This document shows, piece after piece, positions 9,051 through 17,249 of a DNA stretch of 53,148 bases. The DNA is from Bacillota bacterium (GTDB lineage Bacteria > Bacillota > Sulfobacillia > JAJYWN01), in the NCBI GenBank assembly GCA_021791495.1, contig JAJYWN010000069.1, forward strand, positions 1-53,148, given 5' to 3'. The translations under genes were made by a program, and so were the position numbers. Below the pieces are notes generated by a model, which saw nothing but the letters and a program-made list of their open reading frames with translations, was not told the DNA's origin and did not search any database. The first letter of the stretch is position 1. Every line of letters begins with the position of its first letter.

Positions 9051-11096
9051 ATGGAGACCATCGGAGCGCCAATCAAACCACAGGTGAATGAGAGCGAAAG
9101 CCGGGTTCACAAGGGCCCTGGAACCGGCCGGCAGCCCAACGACGGTGGCTGGAGCGGAAACGGGCGCGGCGGATCAGGCGACATTCAATGGCTCGAATGG
9201 GGAACGGCCGCTTTCAAGCGGGCCGATCAGGAAGACCGTCCCATCCTCCTCAGCATCGGGGCCAGCTGGTGCCATTGGTGCCACGTCATGGACCGCACCA
9301 CCTGGATGGACCCCACGGTCATTAACCGCGTGAACAGCGGTTTCATCCCCGTCAAGGTGGACACCGACCGGCGCCCCGACATCAACGACCGCTACAATAT
9401 GGGGGGGTGGCCCACCACGGCCTTCCTGGCGCCCACGGGCGATGTCCTGACCGGTTCCACCTACATCCCGCCCGACCGCATGGTCCAAGTCCTCGACCAG
9501 GTCTCAGAGTACTGGCGGGAAAACCGCGATGAGATCGAGGAGCGGCTGGGCGAGCTGAACGACCGTCGCATGGAGCGGCTGGCGGCGGGGCCGGGCGGCT
9601 GGAGGGCGGCGGCCGCGGGGGTGGGGGCCGGGACGGCCGGCACCGGCGAGACCGGCCCGGCGGCCCAGCTATCCGACAAGACTATCGAGGACGTGGTCGA
9701 GACCATCACCACGGTCTACGATGATAAGTTCGGCGGCTTCGGCCTTGAGCCCAAGTTCCCGCAGGCCCAAGCCCTCCGCCTCCTCCTGGCGCAGCACTTC
9801 CGGACCGGCGGCCACGGCGACGGCGACCGCCTCCTGGAAATGGTCGAAAAGACTCTCAGCTACATGGGCAATAGCGGCACCTACGACGACGTGGAGGGTG
9901 GGTTTTTCCGCTACTCCACTACCCGCGACTGGAGCGTCCCGCACTTCGAGAAGATGTTGGAGGATAGCCTTTCCCTCCTGCGCTGCTACGTCGAAGCTTT
10001 CAAGGTGACGGGCAACCGCGACTTCGAACATACGGCGGCCGGCATCACCGCCTTCCTCGACGCCAGCCTTTCGGACCACGAGACCGGCGCTTTCTGGGGC
10101 AGCCAGGACGCCGACGAGGAGTATTACAATCTGGACATGGCCGAGCGCCGTAAGCGCCAGCCGCCGCGCGTGGACCGGACGGCCTACACCGACTGGAACG
10201 CCAAGGCGGCCTGCGAGTATCTGTGGGTGGCGGCGGCGCTGGGGACGGATAGCATGCGGGAGCGGGCCATCCGGCTGGTGGATTGGCTTTTGACCGAGTG
10301 CTACGAGCCGGGAAAGGCGGTCTACCATTACAAGGACGCCGAGGGGTGGCGGCAGCTACCTGGGCTCCTATCGGACATCGCCTACCTGTTCGCGGCGGTG
10401 GTGGACGCGCATCAGGCCACGGCCATCGATGTGGACGACCACGCCTACCCCTACCTGCGTTGGGCCGAGGACCTGTACACCATCCTGGAGCGCGACTTCC
10501 GGGCCGAGGGCCGCGAAGGCGCCTATCAGGACCTTTCGGTCGATGCCGAGACTCTTGGTACGCTGGACGTGCCGAGTTTCCCCATCGAGGCGAACTCCGT
10601 CGTCGCCTACGCCCTGATCAAGCTGGGCCAGCTGACCGGCCAGGACAAATACCGGCACCGCGCCGAGCATATCCTTGGATCCTTCGGCATGACCTATCAG
10701 GAATACGGGTTGGCGGCGGCACCCTACGCCTTGGCCGTCATTGCCTACCTACACCCCAGCGAGGCGAAGGTGGCCGGCTCCTGGGAAGATGAGAAAACGA
10801 GGGAGCTGTTCGAGAAGACCCGTGGGCAGTATGTGCCGGGAATGGTGGTCGTGCACCGGTCGGTCTTCGCCGGGCCGGAGGGCTACGACGACACTTCTTA
10901 CGCCACGCGTCAGGGGGCGGCCATCTACGTGTGCGGCAAGGACGCCTGCCTGCCGCCGGTGGATAATGCCGACATCATCCCCGACCTGGTGCGAGACCTG
11001 GAGCGGGGTGGGGCCAGGGCCTGGGGCGCGATGGCGCCGGGAGTGGAAGATAGGGAGATTGGGGAGAGTCGCGCCGGCCGCGAGGACCCTTATTGA
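9051..11096 (+). CDS. thioredoxin-domain DUF255 protein (YyaL/SPATA20-like)
   Basis: A 681-residue protein with an N-terminal thioredoxin-like DUF255 domain followed by a long alpha/alpha-barrel resembling N-acylglucosamine 2-epimerases and glycosidases. The CHWC redox motif is at about residues 76-79 in SIGASWCHWCHVMDRTTWMD, followed by VKVDTDRRPDI and GGWPTTAFLAPTG. The ATG at 9051 follows GGAGG at a slightly long spacing. The usual opening of the family (NRL...SPYLLQH...NPVDW) is missing; instead a Gly/Asn-rich segment leads to IQWLEWGTAAFKRA, so the N-terminus is divergent or replaced. The physiological role of this family is not established; a redox or sugar-binding role is inferred. Confidence 0.88.
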   Translation: METIGAPIKPQVNESESRVHKGPGTGRQPNDGGWSGNGRGGSGDIQWLEWGTAAFKRADQEDRPILLSIGASWCHWCHVMDRTTWMDPTVINRVNSGFIPVKVDTDRRPDINDRYNMGGWPTTAFLAPTGDVLTGSTYIPPDRMVQVLDQVSEYWRENRDEIEERLGELNDRRMERLAAGPGGWRAAAAGVGAGTAGTGETGPAAQLSDKTIEDVVETITTVYDDKFGGFGLEPKFPQAQALRLLLAQHFRTGGHGDGDRLLEMVEKTLSYMGNSGTYDDVEGGFFRYSTTRDWSVPHFEKMLEDSLSLLRCYVEAFKVTGNRDFEHTAAGITAFLDASLSDHETGAFWGSQDADEEYYNLDMAERRKRQPPRVDRTAYTDWNAKAACEYLWVAAALGTDSMRERAIRLVDWLLTECYEPGKAVYHYKDAEGWRQLPGLLSDIAYLFAAVVDAHQATAIDVDDHAYPYLRWAEDLYTILERDFRAEGREGAYQDLSVDAETLGTLDVPSFPIEANSVVAYALIKLGQLTGQDKYRHRAEHILGSFGMTYQEYGLAAAPYALAVIAYLHPSEAKVAGSWEDEKTRELFEKTRGQYVPGMVVVHRSVFAGPEGYDDTSYATRQGAAIYVCGKDACLPPVDNADIIPDLVRDLERGGARAWGAMAPGVEDREIGESRAGREDPY

Positions 11097-11240
11097 TCGA
11101 AACGGACCGAATCATGTTCGGCAAAGGGGTTTACCCTCTTTTTCAAGAATAGGGACTGTCGACCCGGTTCCTTGGGCCAGACCCATCGCGCTCCGAAGAT
11201 TCACGGCTGCCAAAACGGTGACCAAAGGAGTGCCCCCGCC

Positions 11241-11306
11241 ATGCCCCTGACAGCACGGCCGCGTCGGCGTCCGTTTTTACTCGGCAGGTCTGGACCACTC
11301 CCCTGA
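11241..11306 (+). CDS. 21-residue arginine-rich leader peptide (candidate)
   Basis: A very short frame, MPLTARPRRRPFLLGRSGPL plus one proline, starts at an ATG ten bases after AAAGGAG. It is followed at 11319-11334 by a short GC hairpin (CCGCCC, AAA, GGGCGG) and then the ribosome site and TTG start of the ABC exporter gene. The layout resembles translation-coupled attenuation, but there is no U-tract after the hairpin. The rest of 11097-11388 holds nothing else I can support apart from a weak GGG/CCC hairpin with a T-run at 11129-11146. Confidence 0.3.
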   Translation: MPLTARPRRRPFLLGRSGPLP

Positions 11307-11388
11307 TCGATAGGCTATCCGCCCAAACGGGCGGGCGCATAGATGGCCTGATTGGGTCTGAACAGCTCGTTCGGGGGGAGGTGATCCG

Positions 11389-13257
11389 TTGGATCCGCGA
11401 CCGAAGGCAAGGCCAAGGGATTTGATCTCGGCGATTCTTTTCTCCTTCCGGACGATGTGGCGGGTGGCGCCTCTGCTCCTTGGCCTCAAGATCATCTTGG
11501 CTCTAGTGTCTTCCCAGTTCGGCTTGGCGCAGGCTTGGATTTCGGGCCTTATCGTAGATACGGCAGTCCGCACGGTCGAGGCACATGGCTCGTTGTCGGC
11601 GTTTCTGTTCCCCCTTGCGCTCCAATTCGCTCTCTCGGTCACCCGAAACGGAAGTTCGTGGGCCGGCAACGTTGTTTCCACGGCCTGGTGGCGGGGGGCA
11701 CTGACCAAGGTGGAGGTAGATGTGCTGGGCCATGTCGCCAGGCTGGACCCGGGTGACCTTGAAGACTCCAGGCAGCAGGACGTCCTCCAAAGCGTCCAGT
11801 TCCGGGCAGGCTCCGTAATCGCGCTACCCTCGTCGATAATCGATTCTGGGAAGGAGTTCTTGGGGATTGCGGTGTCCTTAGGCGTACTGCTGGCTTTCGA
11901 CTGGCGCGTTGCGGCTGTCGCGGTCGTTGCGGTGGTTCCCACCTTGGTTCCCCATTTCGCGGCGGGCACCACCAGTGTGAAGCTGGAATTGAACCGAGCC
12001 CCCGAAGAAAGGGAGAGACACTACTTTTCCCGGCTCTTCACCATTCCTGCGGCCGCCCACGAGATGCGCGTCTATGGACTTTCGGATTACCTCAAACGGC
12101 GGTACGCCTACCTGTCCGGTCGGGTAGGGGCCCTGGAGAGACAGATGACTGGCGCGCGGGATCGTGCCGGCTTCATCACCACTCTCGTGACCGGCCTCGC
12201 CTATGCCGCCGCGGTGGCCATGGTCGTCCAGAGAGCTATCAAAGGAGACATAACCGTTGGCCGGCTGACCGTCTACATGGCCCTGATCACTCAAGCACAG
12301 GGTCAGCTCAGTTCGTCCATCAACTACCTTCATCAACTGTGGGAGTTTGTGCTCTGGGTCTCCCAATATCGAGAAGCCATAGGAACGAAACCCACCATCA
12401 GCTGGCCGGCTGACGGACCTGGTCTGGTTGGGCGAGTCCCGCGAGTTGGGCGAGGGGAGTCCGCGGTGGCAGGCTCACCGCCGACGGGGCCGACCATCGA
12501 GTTCCAGGGCGTTGGCTTCCAGTACCGGGGCGCCCACAGCAAGGCGTTGGATGGCGTGAACCTTACCATTCGTGGCGGCCAGCGCGTGACCCTGGTGGGG
12601 GAGAACGGGGCGGGGAAGAGCACCCTTGTCAAGCTGCTCCTCCGCCTCTACGACCCGACCGAGGGCCGGATTCTGGTGAACGGACGGGATTTGAAGGAGT
12701 ATAACCTGGAGCGGTACTGGGCCGACGTGGCCTACCTGGGCCAGGACTATGTGCGCTACGAATTGACGGCCAGGGAGAACGTCGGGTTTGGCCGCCTGGA
12801 GGCTATGAACGACGCAGACCGCCTCCTTGCCGCGGCCCAGGCGAGCGGCATCAGGGAGAAGATCGATTCCCTGCCCAAGGGGTTCGATACGCGCCTCGGC
12901 ACCATGTTCAAGGACGGACGCCAGCTTTCTCTCGGCGAATGGCAGCGGCTGGCGCTGGCCCGCGTCTACCTGCGGGGTGCGCCGCTGGTCATCTTGGACG
13001 AGCCCACCAGTTCTCTGGACCCGCGCCAAGAAGCCGAAATCCTCGAACACAGCATGGACCTGGCCGTCGGGAGGACAACCATCTTCGTGTCCCACCGCAT
13101 GGCCACGGCCCGGATGGCCGACCTGGTGGTGGTGCTGGACAAGGGAAAAGTCGCCGAGGTCGGGACCCACGACGCGCTGATGGGCGCCGGCGGCCTGTAC
13201 CGTACCCTGTTCGAGACACAGGCCAAGTGGTACTCAGAATCGGCGTCGGCTCATTGA
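11389..13257 (+). CDS. ABC exporter, fused permease and ATPase
   Basis: Inner-membrane half-transporter of 622 residues: an N-terminal six-helix exporter domain and a C-terminal nucleotide-binding domain. Walker A GENGAGKST is near residue 404, the Q-loop YLGQDYV follows, the signature reads LSLGEWQ (usual LSGGQ) near 514, Walker B is LVILDEPTSSLD near 532, and the switch histidine is in FVSHRMAT near 568. The TTG at 11389 has a near-perfect GGGAGGTGAT ribosome site seven bases upstream. It would dimerise to export lipids, drugs or peptides; the substrate cannot be read from sequence. No modifying enzymes or precursor peptide genes accompany it except the uncertain 21-residue frame upstream. 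Confidence 0.92.
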   Translation: MDPRPKARPRDLISAILFSFRTMWRVAPLLLGLKIILALVSSQFGLAQAWISGLIVDTAVRTVEAHGSLSAFLFPLALQFALSVTRNGSSWAGNVVSTAWWRGALTKVEVDVLGHVARLDPGDLEDSRQQDVLQSVQFRAGSVIALPSSIIDSGKEFLGIAVSLGVLLAFDWRVAAVAVVAVVPTLVPHFAAGTTSVKLELNRAPEERERHYFSRLFTIPAAAHEMRVYGLSDYLKRRYAYLSGRVGALERQMTGARDRAGFITTLVTGLAYAAAVAMVVQRAIKGDITVGRLTVYMALITQAQGQLSSSINYLHQLWEFVLWVSQYREAIGTKPTISWPADGPGLVGRVPRVGRGESAVAGSPPTGPTIEFQGVGFQYRGAHSKALDGVNLTIRGGQRVTLVGENGAGKSTLVKLLLRLYDPTEGRILVNGRDLKEYNLERYWADVAYLGQDYVRYELTARENVGFGRLEAMNDADRLLAAAQASGIREKIDSLPKGFDTRLGTMFKDGRQLSLGEWQRLALARVYLRGAPLVILDEPTSSLDPRQEAEILEHSMDLAVGRTTIFVSHRMATARMADLVVVLDKGKVAEVGTHDALMGAGGLYRTLFETQAKWYSESASAH

Positions 13258-13276
13258 GCTCAACTATGCTGTTCAT

Positions 13277-13390
13277 CCGGGTTTCCGGATGGTTACTAGG
13301 CGGTAATTATCCGCTTTTCCGACCGTTCATGTTTTGTGAAGCTTTGACACAGAACAATGAACTCTCAGAGACCGCTTCTGCAGCGCTCAC
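13277..13390 (-). mobile_element. half copy of the CTAG-type insertion (relative of 39083-39455)
   Basis: Read on the minus strand, this begins GGTGAGCGCTGCAGAAGCGG and runs through TCTGAGAGTTCA, GTCGGAAAA and AACCATCCGGAAACCCGG. It matches the left half of the element at 39083-39201 closely along its length. The inner end stops at the centre of that element's inverted repeat, so only one arm is present here. It abuts the transposase remnant at 13391. Bases 13258-13276 contain nothing else recognisable. Confidence 0.75.
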
Positions 13391-13507
13391 CTGGACGGGT
13401 GCTCGGTGTCGGTCGAGGTGTTTCCCGGCAACACGGCCGACCCCCTCACGGTCGAGTCGCGGGTGCGCCGGTTGAAGGAACGATACCACTTCCAGCGGGT
13501 CGTGGTG
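13391..13507 (+). pseudogene. IS1634/IS4-type transposase fragment
   Basis: An in-frame stretch of about 39 codons, LDGCSVSVEVFPGNTADPLT followed by VESRVRRLKERYHFQRVVV, matches the central conserved region of IS1634/IS4-like DDE transposases, where it normally continues into VVGDRGM. Here it is cut by the palindromic element beginning at 13512, and its 5' side is replaced by the half element. It has neither ends nor a full catalytic triad. It links the non-coding elements to a transposon background, but does not prove which transposase moves them. Confidence 0.75.
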
Positions 13508-13511
13508 TTTC

Positions 13512-13963
13512 GGTGGCGCGCGCAAAAACCAAGTTCATGTCGGAAGGGGGGGGTATCCGCCGCCATGGGGTCGTCGGAGTCAATTCGGGATACTTTTCCG
13601 AGACCAACAAGGTATCTTGGGTTTACCCCAGGCCATTGAGCCGGCTTTCACAATTGGGCGGCGGGCCTTTCGAGGTCGGGGTCCGCCGCCCCGTCTCTCT
13701 TTCCTCAGCTAGAGAGCACGGTGTCCACATTCGCGTTCCCCCAAGGAGCGGCACTCCACGGGAAAGTGGATCCCGAGACTTGGCGGCGGACCTCCAAAAG
13801 GCCTCTCGAATACCCCCCTGGGGTATAGCTGCGCGACGGGGGGTAAACCCAAGATACTCTCTTGTCGAGAGAAGAATATCCTGAGTTGACTCCACCCGTC
13901 GTTTCCATCGCGCCTCGGCAAACCACGGGTGGAGTCAACGGTGTTTTTGCCGCGCTCACCTAG
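13512..13963 (-). mobile_element. structured palindromic insertion, copy A
   Basis: A non-coding element of about 450 bp on the minus strand, nearly identical to 29284-29733 and related to 24541-24990. It runs from CTAG-GTGAGCGCGGCAAAAAC at 13963 to the complementary end GGTGGCGCGCGCAAAAAC at 13512, so the ends are inverted repeats. Inside are 18-base perfect arms GTATCTTGGGTTTACCCC (13612-13629) and their complement (13840-13857), a 20-base hairpin near 13884-13938 and an ATACCCC/GGGGTAT hairpin near 13809-13826. The CTAG at 13960-13963 contains the stop of the metalloprotease-like gene. Short open frames inside are not conserved as protein. Confidence 0.8.
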
Positions 13964-15683
13964 AGTTCCATGAGGCAGAGGCGGATACTCCTGACGCCGG
14001 TCGCGGAAAGACCCGGAACCCGCTCCAAGGAGTCCACGGAAGAAAACGCCCCGTGTTCGTCGCGATAGGCGACCACGGCTTTGGCCTCGGCCCAGGACAA
14101 GCCGGCACCCAGGTCAAGCAGGTCCACCGTGGACGCCGCGTTCAGGTCCACGGTCAGATAGGTGTCGGGCGTCTCCCACAGCCCGTGTCCAACCTTCAGC
14201 TCACGGCTGCGGAGCCAGATTTCCGGCCCAAGCAGGGGGGCCAGACGCCCACTCTCGACGCAGGAAGCCAGCGTCCGGTCGAATAGCGCCTGCCATTCCT
14301 TCATCAGCCCACGGATCTCCCCAATGTGCCCGAACCTCCCGGCCAGGGCCAACTTCCTCCAGAGCGGGCGGGCTTCGGGCGCCGCCGTGACCAGAGCCGT
14401 CGTCTCAAGGAACGAGCGGAAGAAAGTCTCACGCTCCCCGGGAAAGAGTGTGCCGCACCGCTCGACCAAGTCGACTATGGGAGCCGCCCCCGCGACCTCA
14501 TGAGCCGGCCCCGCCGAGTCCGTCTTCCTCCTGCCATGCCTGTCAAGCTGCGACATAGCCAGGAGCAGCTTGAGATTGGCGTTGACGTACGAACCTAACT
14601 CCGCGGCGGGGTCCAAGCCGTCGGGGAAACGAGAGCCCTGAGGCAGAAACTGCTGGTAGAAGGCGGTGTCGCAGCAGTGGCCGCCAATGGTCTCGTCGGT
14701 GGCCAGCCGATAGAAGATGCTGGCCACCACGCCTTCACTTGCCATCATCCGCTCGGGACTCTTAAGCTCGTGGGTCAAAAAGGCGTGGTTGGTCAGATCA
14801 TACCTGTAGCGAATATCCGGAGACCATTCCTGGATTCCCTCCGGGATGGCGGCGTCGTAGACGAAGAGGTTCGCCGGGATTCCCCACAGCCGCAGCTCAT
14901 CCTCCAACGCGCTGGTCCACTTGCTTTCGGGGCAGGGTCGAAGGCACGAACGACTTTAGATGCCACCACGCTGGACTGGCTAAAACGCAGCGCCAGAGGC
15001 TGAAAGTGGTCGCCCCATCCTTCCTGGAAGGCTGTGATCCTATCCGTTACCGCCGTCGTCAGGTGCATCCGGGTCGATTTCACATTGGCGTCCACGCAGG
15101 TCTTTGGCATAAGAATCGACATCAAGACGTGGCCGAACTCGTGCGTGGCGATTTCCTCTACGAACCCGGCAGCTACGGATTTCGGGTCTGTGGTCAGGCC
15201 CGTATACATGATCGTCGAGAGGTCCTCCGGCTCAGAGAGGTCCTCCGGCTTACCCTCCTGTTCCCTGGCCAGCCACAGGCCCATTTCCAGCATGGGTTCG
15301 GAACCGACGCGGAATAGCCAAGGAAGAGCCAGCTGCCGCGTGGACGGGATGTGCCACCCACCCTCCAAGGTGAGCCCCGTGTCGCTTCCGACCGCCTTGG
15401 CCAGGAGGTTCCGGACCATATCGCCCATTTGCAACCATGTCTGGGTGAAAGGGGAGTTCAGCTGAGCGGCGACTTCCTTGAGGACAGGGTCCGGGGAGCC
15501 ATCCACGATCCTGCACACAGGCAGTCCTTCAGTGGCCGCTCTCCGGCCCGGCCCCGGCGAACGCCGGAGCTGTGGCATTCCGTCGGGGTCCGAATCAGCT
15601 TGGATGAGATGAAACAAGGGAAAGGTAGTGTTCCGGATGAGGTTACGCGTCTTGGCGCCTATTAGGAGATCGGTCTGCGGCAC
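13960..15683 (-). pseudogene. HExxH metalloprotease-like protein with HhH tail, frameshifted
   Basis: Two frames form one protein of about 570 residues. The first, from a GTG at 15683 (eight bases after GGGAG), carries EEIATHEFGHVLMSI, a zinc-protease HExxH motif, with a second acidic/His region EGWGDHFQ downstream. The reading shifts near 14931 (around GCCCCGAAAGC) into a second frame beginning SKWTSALEDELRLWGI and continuing to 13960. Its last 60 residues (VDLNAASTVDLLDLGAGLSW...VPGLSATGVRSI) form a ComEA-like helix-hairpin-helix DNA-binding motif. No signal peptide is evident. I do not recognise the full architecture. A sequencing error or true mutation could explain the single shift. Confidence 0.65.
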
Positions 15684-15756
15684 AGGTACCACTCCCTAGT
15701 CCACCCATTCGTTGGAGCGGAAGAAGCTCCTGCGTTGCCCGGCATCCGGCCCTTAA

Positions 15757-15799
15757 TTCGCTCTACGAATAGTTTGACAGGCGTGGTAGAATTAGGGCC
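15757..15799 (+). promoter_or_regulatory. promoter/operator shared with second MFS gene
   Basis: TTCG-CTCTA-CGAA at 15757-15769, then AGTTTGACAGGCGTGG and a TAGAAT -10 at 15787-15792. The same arrangement, base for base at most positions, lies at 20905-20940 before the second MFS gene. No -35 hexamer fits at normal spacing, and the inverted repeat occupies that place, which suggests an activator or alternative recognition. The expected transcription start falls at or next to the ATG at 15800, so the message may be leaderless. Confidence 0.55.
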
Positions 15800-17182
15800 A
15801 TGAAAGCGAACCACGAGGAGCACGCCCCCTTCGAGGCGGCGGAGACAGCATCGGAGCAGGCCGGCGTTCTTGCGGCGCCACTGCCCGGCACGCCGACCTC
15901 CTCGTCGCCCGCGAAACGGCCTTCATCCTCCATCGCCGCCCTGGCCGGCACCTTCCTCAGCCGGACCTTCGGCTCGCTGGCCCTACCGAACTACCGCATG
16001 CTGTGGCTGGGCTTCATCGGTTCGTGGTTAGCCATGCAGCTGCAGCAGACCGCTCGCGGCTACCTGGCGTACACTCTCACGAACTCACCGCTGGCCCTCG
16101 GCCTGGTGACGCTCTCCATGGGCATCCCGCGTATGGTCCTGTCGCCATTGGGTGGGGTGCTGGCCGACCGACTAGTGAAGCGAAACGTCCTCGCCTCGAC
16201 CCAGACGGCGAACGCCCTCATCGCCATTACCGCCGCTCTCCTCATTCAGTTCGGCTGGATCAACATCGCCTGGCTCATCGCCCTCGGTTTCCTTCAAGGG
16301 ACCGCCTTCTCCCTCAACCAACCCGTCCGGCAGGCATACATACCGGAGACGGTGGGGGAGTCGGCCGACAAGTTGGCCAACGCCATCGCCCTCAATAACG
16401 CCGGTATGAACATGATGCGCATCGTCGGGCCGTCCATCGCCGGGCTCCTGATGGGGCTGGCCTTCTTCGGTGTCAAGGGCGTCTTCTTCATGGTCGCCGT
16501 GTGTTACCTCTGGGCCGCTTGGACCGTCTCCCGCATCGAGGTTACCGGGCAGCCGGCAGCCGGCAAGAGAATGGCCGTGGGCAAGGACATCTTCACCGGT
16601 TTCGCCCAGGTGTTCCAGAACCCGACCTTGGCGGCCCTGATGAGCCTGGGGTTCATCCCCCTGGCTATCGGCATGCCGTACCAGAACCTGATGCCAGTCT
16701 TCGCGGTCGGGATTCTGAAGGTGGGCGCCGTCGGCTTGGGGACCTTACTCACCACGGCCGGAGTGGGCGGGTTTATCGGCACTCTCCTGGTCGCGTACCT
16801 GGCCGCGTATCCAAAGAAGTCCACCCTGCAACTGGTGTTCGGTGTGGTTTTCGGCCTCAGCCTCACCGGCTTCGCCTTCTTCGCCCACGTGCATGTGCTG
16901 GCCCTGGTTTACCCGCTGGTCTTCGTCGTTGGCCTCACCGGCGGGGCCTATATGGCCATCAACAGCACCTTGGTCATGACTAACATCGACCGATCGGTCT
17001 ACGGCCGGGTGATGGGGGTCTACATGCTCATCCAGTCCATCCGCCCCGTGACCGTCCTGCCGGTGTCGGCCCTGGCCGAGCGTTTCGGCACCGATGTGGT
17101 GGTTGGGGTATCGGGGGTTTTCGTGACCTTGTTCGTGCTGGGTGTCGCGCTGTTGTACCCGGCCTACCGCCAGATCCGCTGA
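15800..17182 (+). CDS. MFS exporter (MFS_3/EntS-like), copy 1
   Basis: Inner-membrane proton-driven exporter of 460 residues with about 12 membrane segments. After a soluble N-terminal tail of about 55 residues it shows PNYRMLWLGFIGSWLAMQLQ, then the MFS loop motif GGVLADRLVKRNVL (usual GxLaDRxxxr), and ends LYPAYRQIR. The second copy at 21021 has exactly the same length and very similar sequence. No ribosome site precedes the ATG, and the -10 box lies only seven bases upstream, consistent with leaderless translation. Related proteins export siderophores, macrolides or other drugs; the substrate here is unknown. Confidence 0.9.
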   Translation: MKANHEEHAPFEAAETASEQAGVLAAPLPGTPTSSSPAKRPSSSIAALAGTFLSRTFGSLALPNYRMLWLGFIGSWLAMQLQQTARGYLAYTLTNSPLALGLVTLSMGIPRMVLSPLGGVLADRLVKRNVLASTQTANALIAITAALLIQFGWINIAWLIALGFLQGTAFSLNQPVRQAYIPETVGESADKLANAIALNNAGMNMMRIVGPSIAGLLMGLAFFGVKGVFFMVAVCYLWAAWTVSRIEVTGQPAAGKRMAVGKDIFTGFAQVFQNPTLAALMSLGFIPLAIGMPYQNLMPVFAVGILKVGAVGLGTLLTTAGVGGFIGTLLVAYLAAYPKKSTLQLVFGVVFGLSLTGFAFFAHVHVLALVYPLVFVVGLTGGAYMAINSTLVMTNIDRSVYGRVMGVYMLIQSIRPVTVLPVSALAERFGTDVVVGVSGVFVTLFVLGVALLYPAYRQIR

Positions 17183-17249
17183 TTACCGCACCTCCGTGGT
17201 CACCGGTGAACTGGGCATCCTAGCCTAAAACCGCACCTGGAGGGACCCC

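Noticed and set aside
13705-13959. An 84-codon frame conserved between element copies A (13705-13959, minus) and C (29284-29538, plus).
   Set aside because: Comparing the two, I count about three silent and eight amino-acid-changing codon differences, and neighbouring frames are open too; copy B does not keep it. This is not the pattern of a protein under selection.
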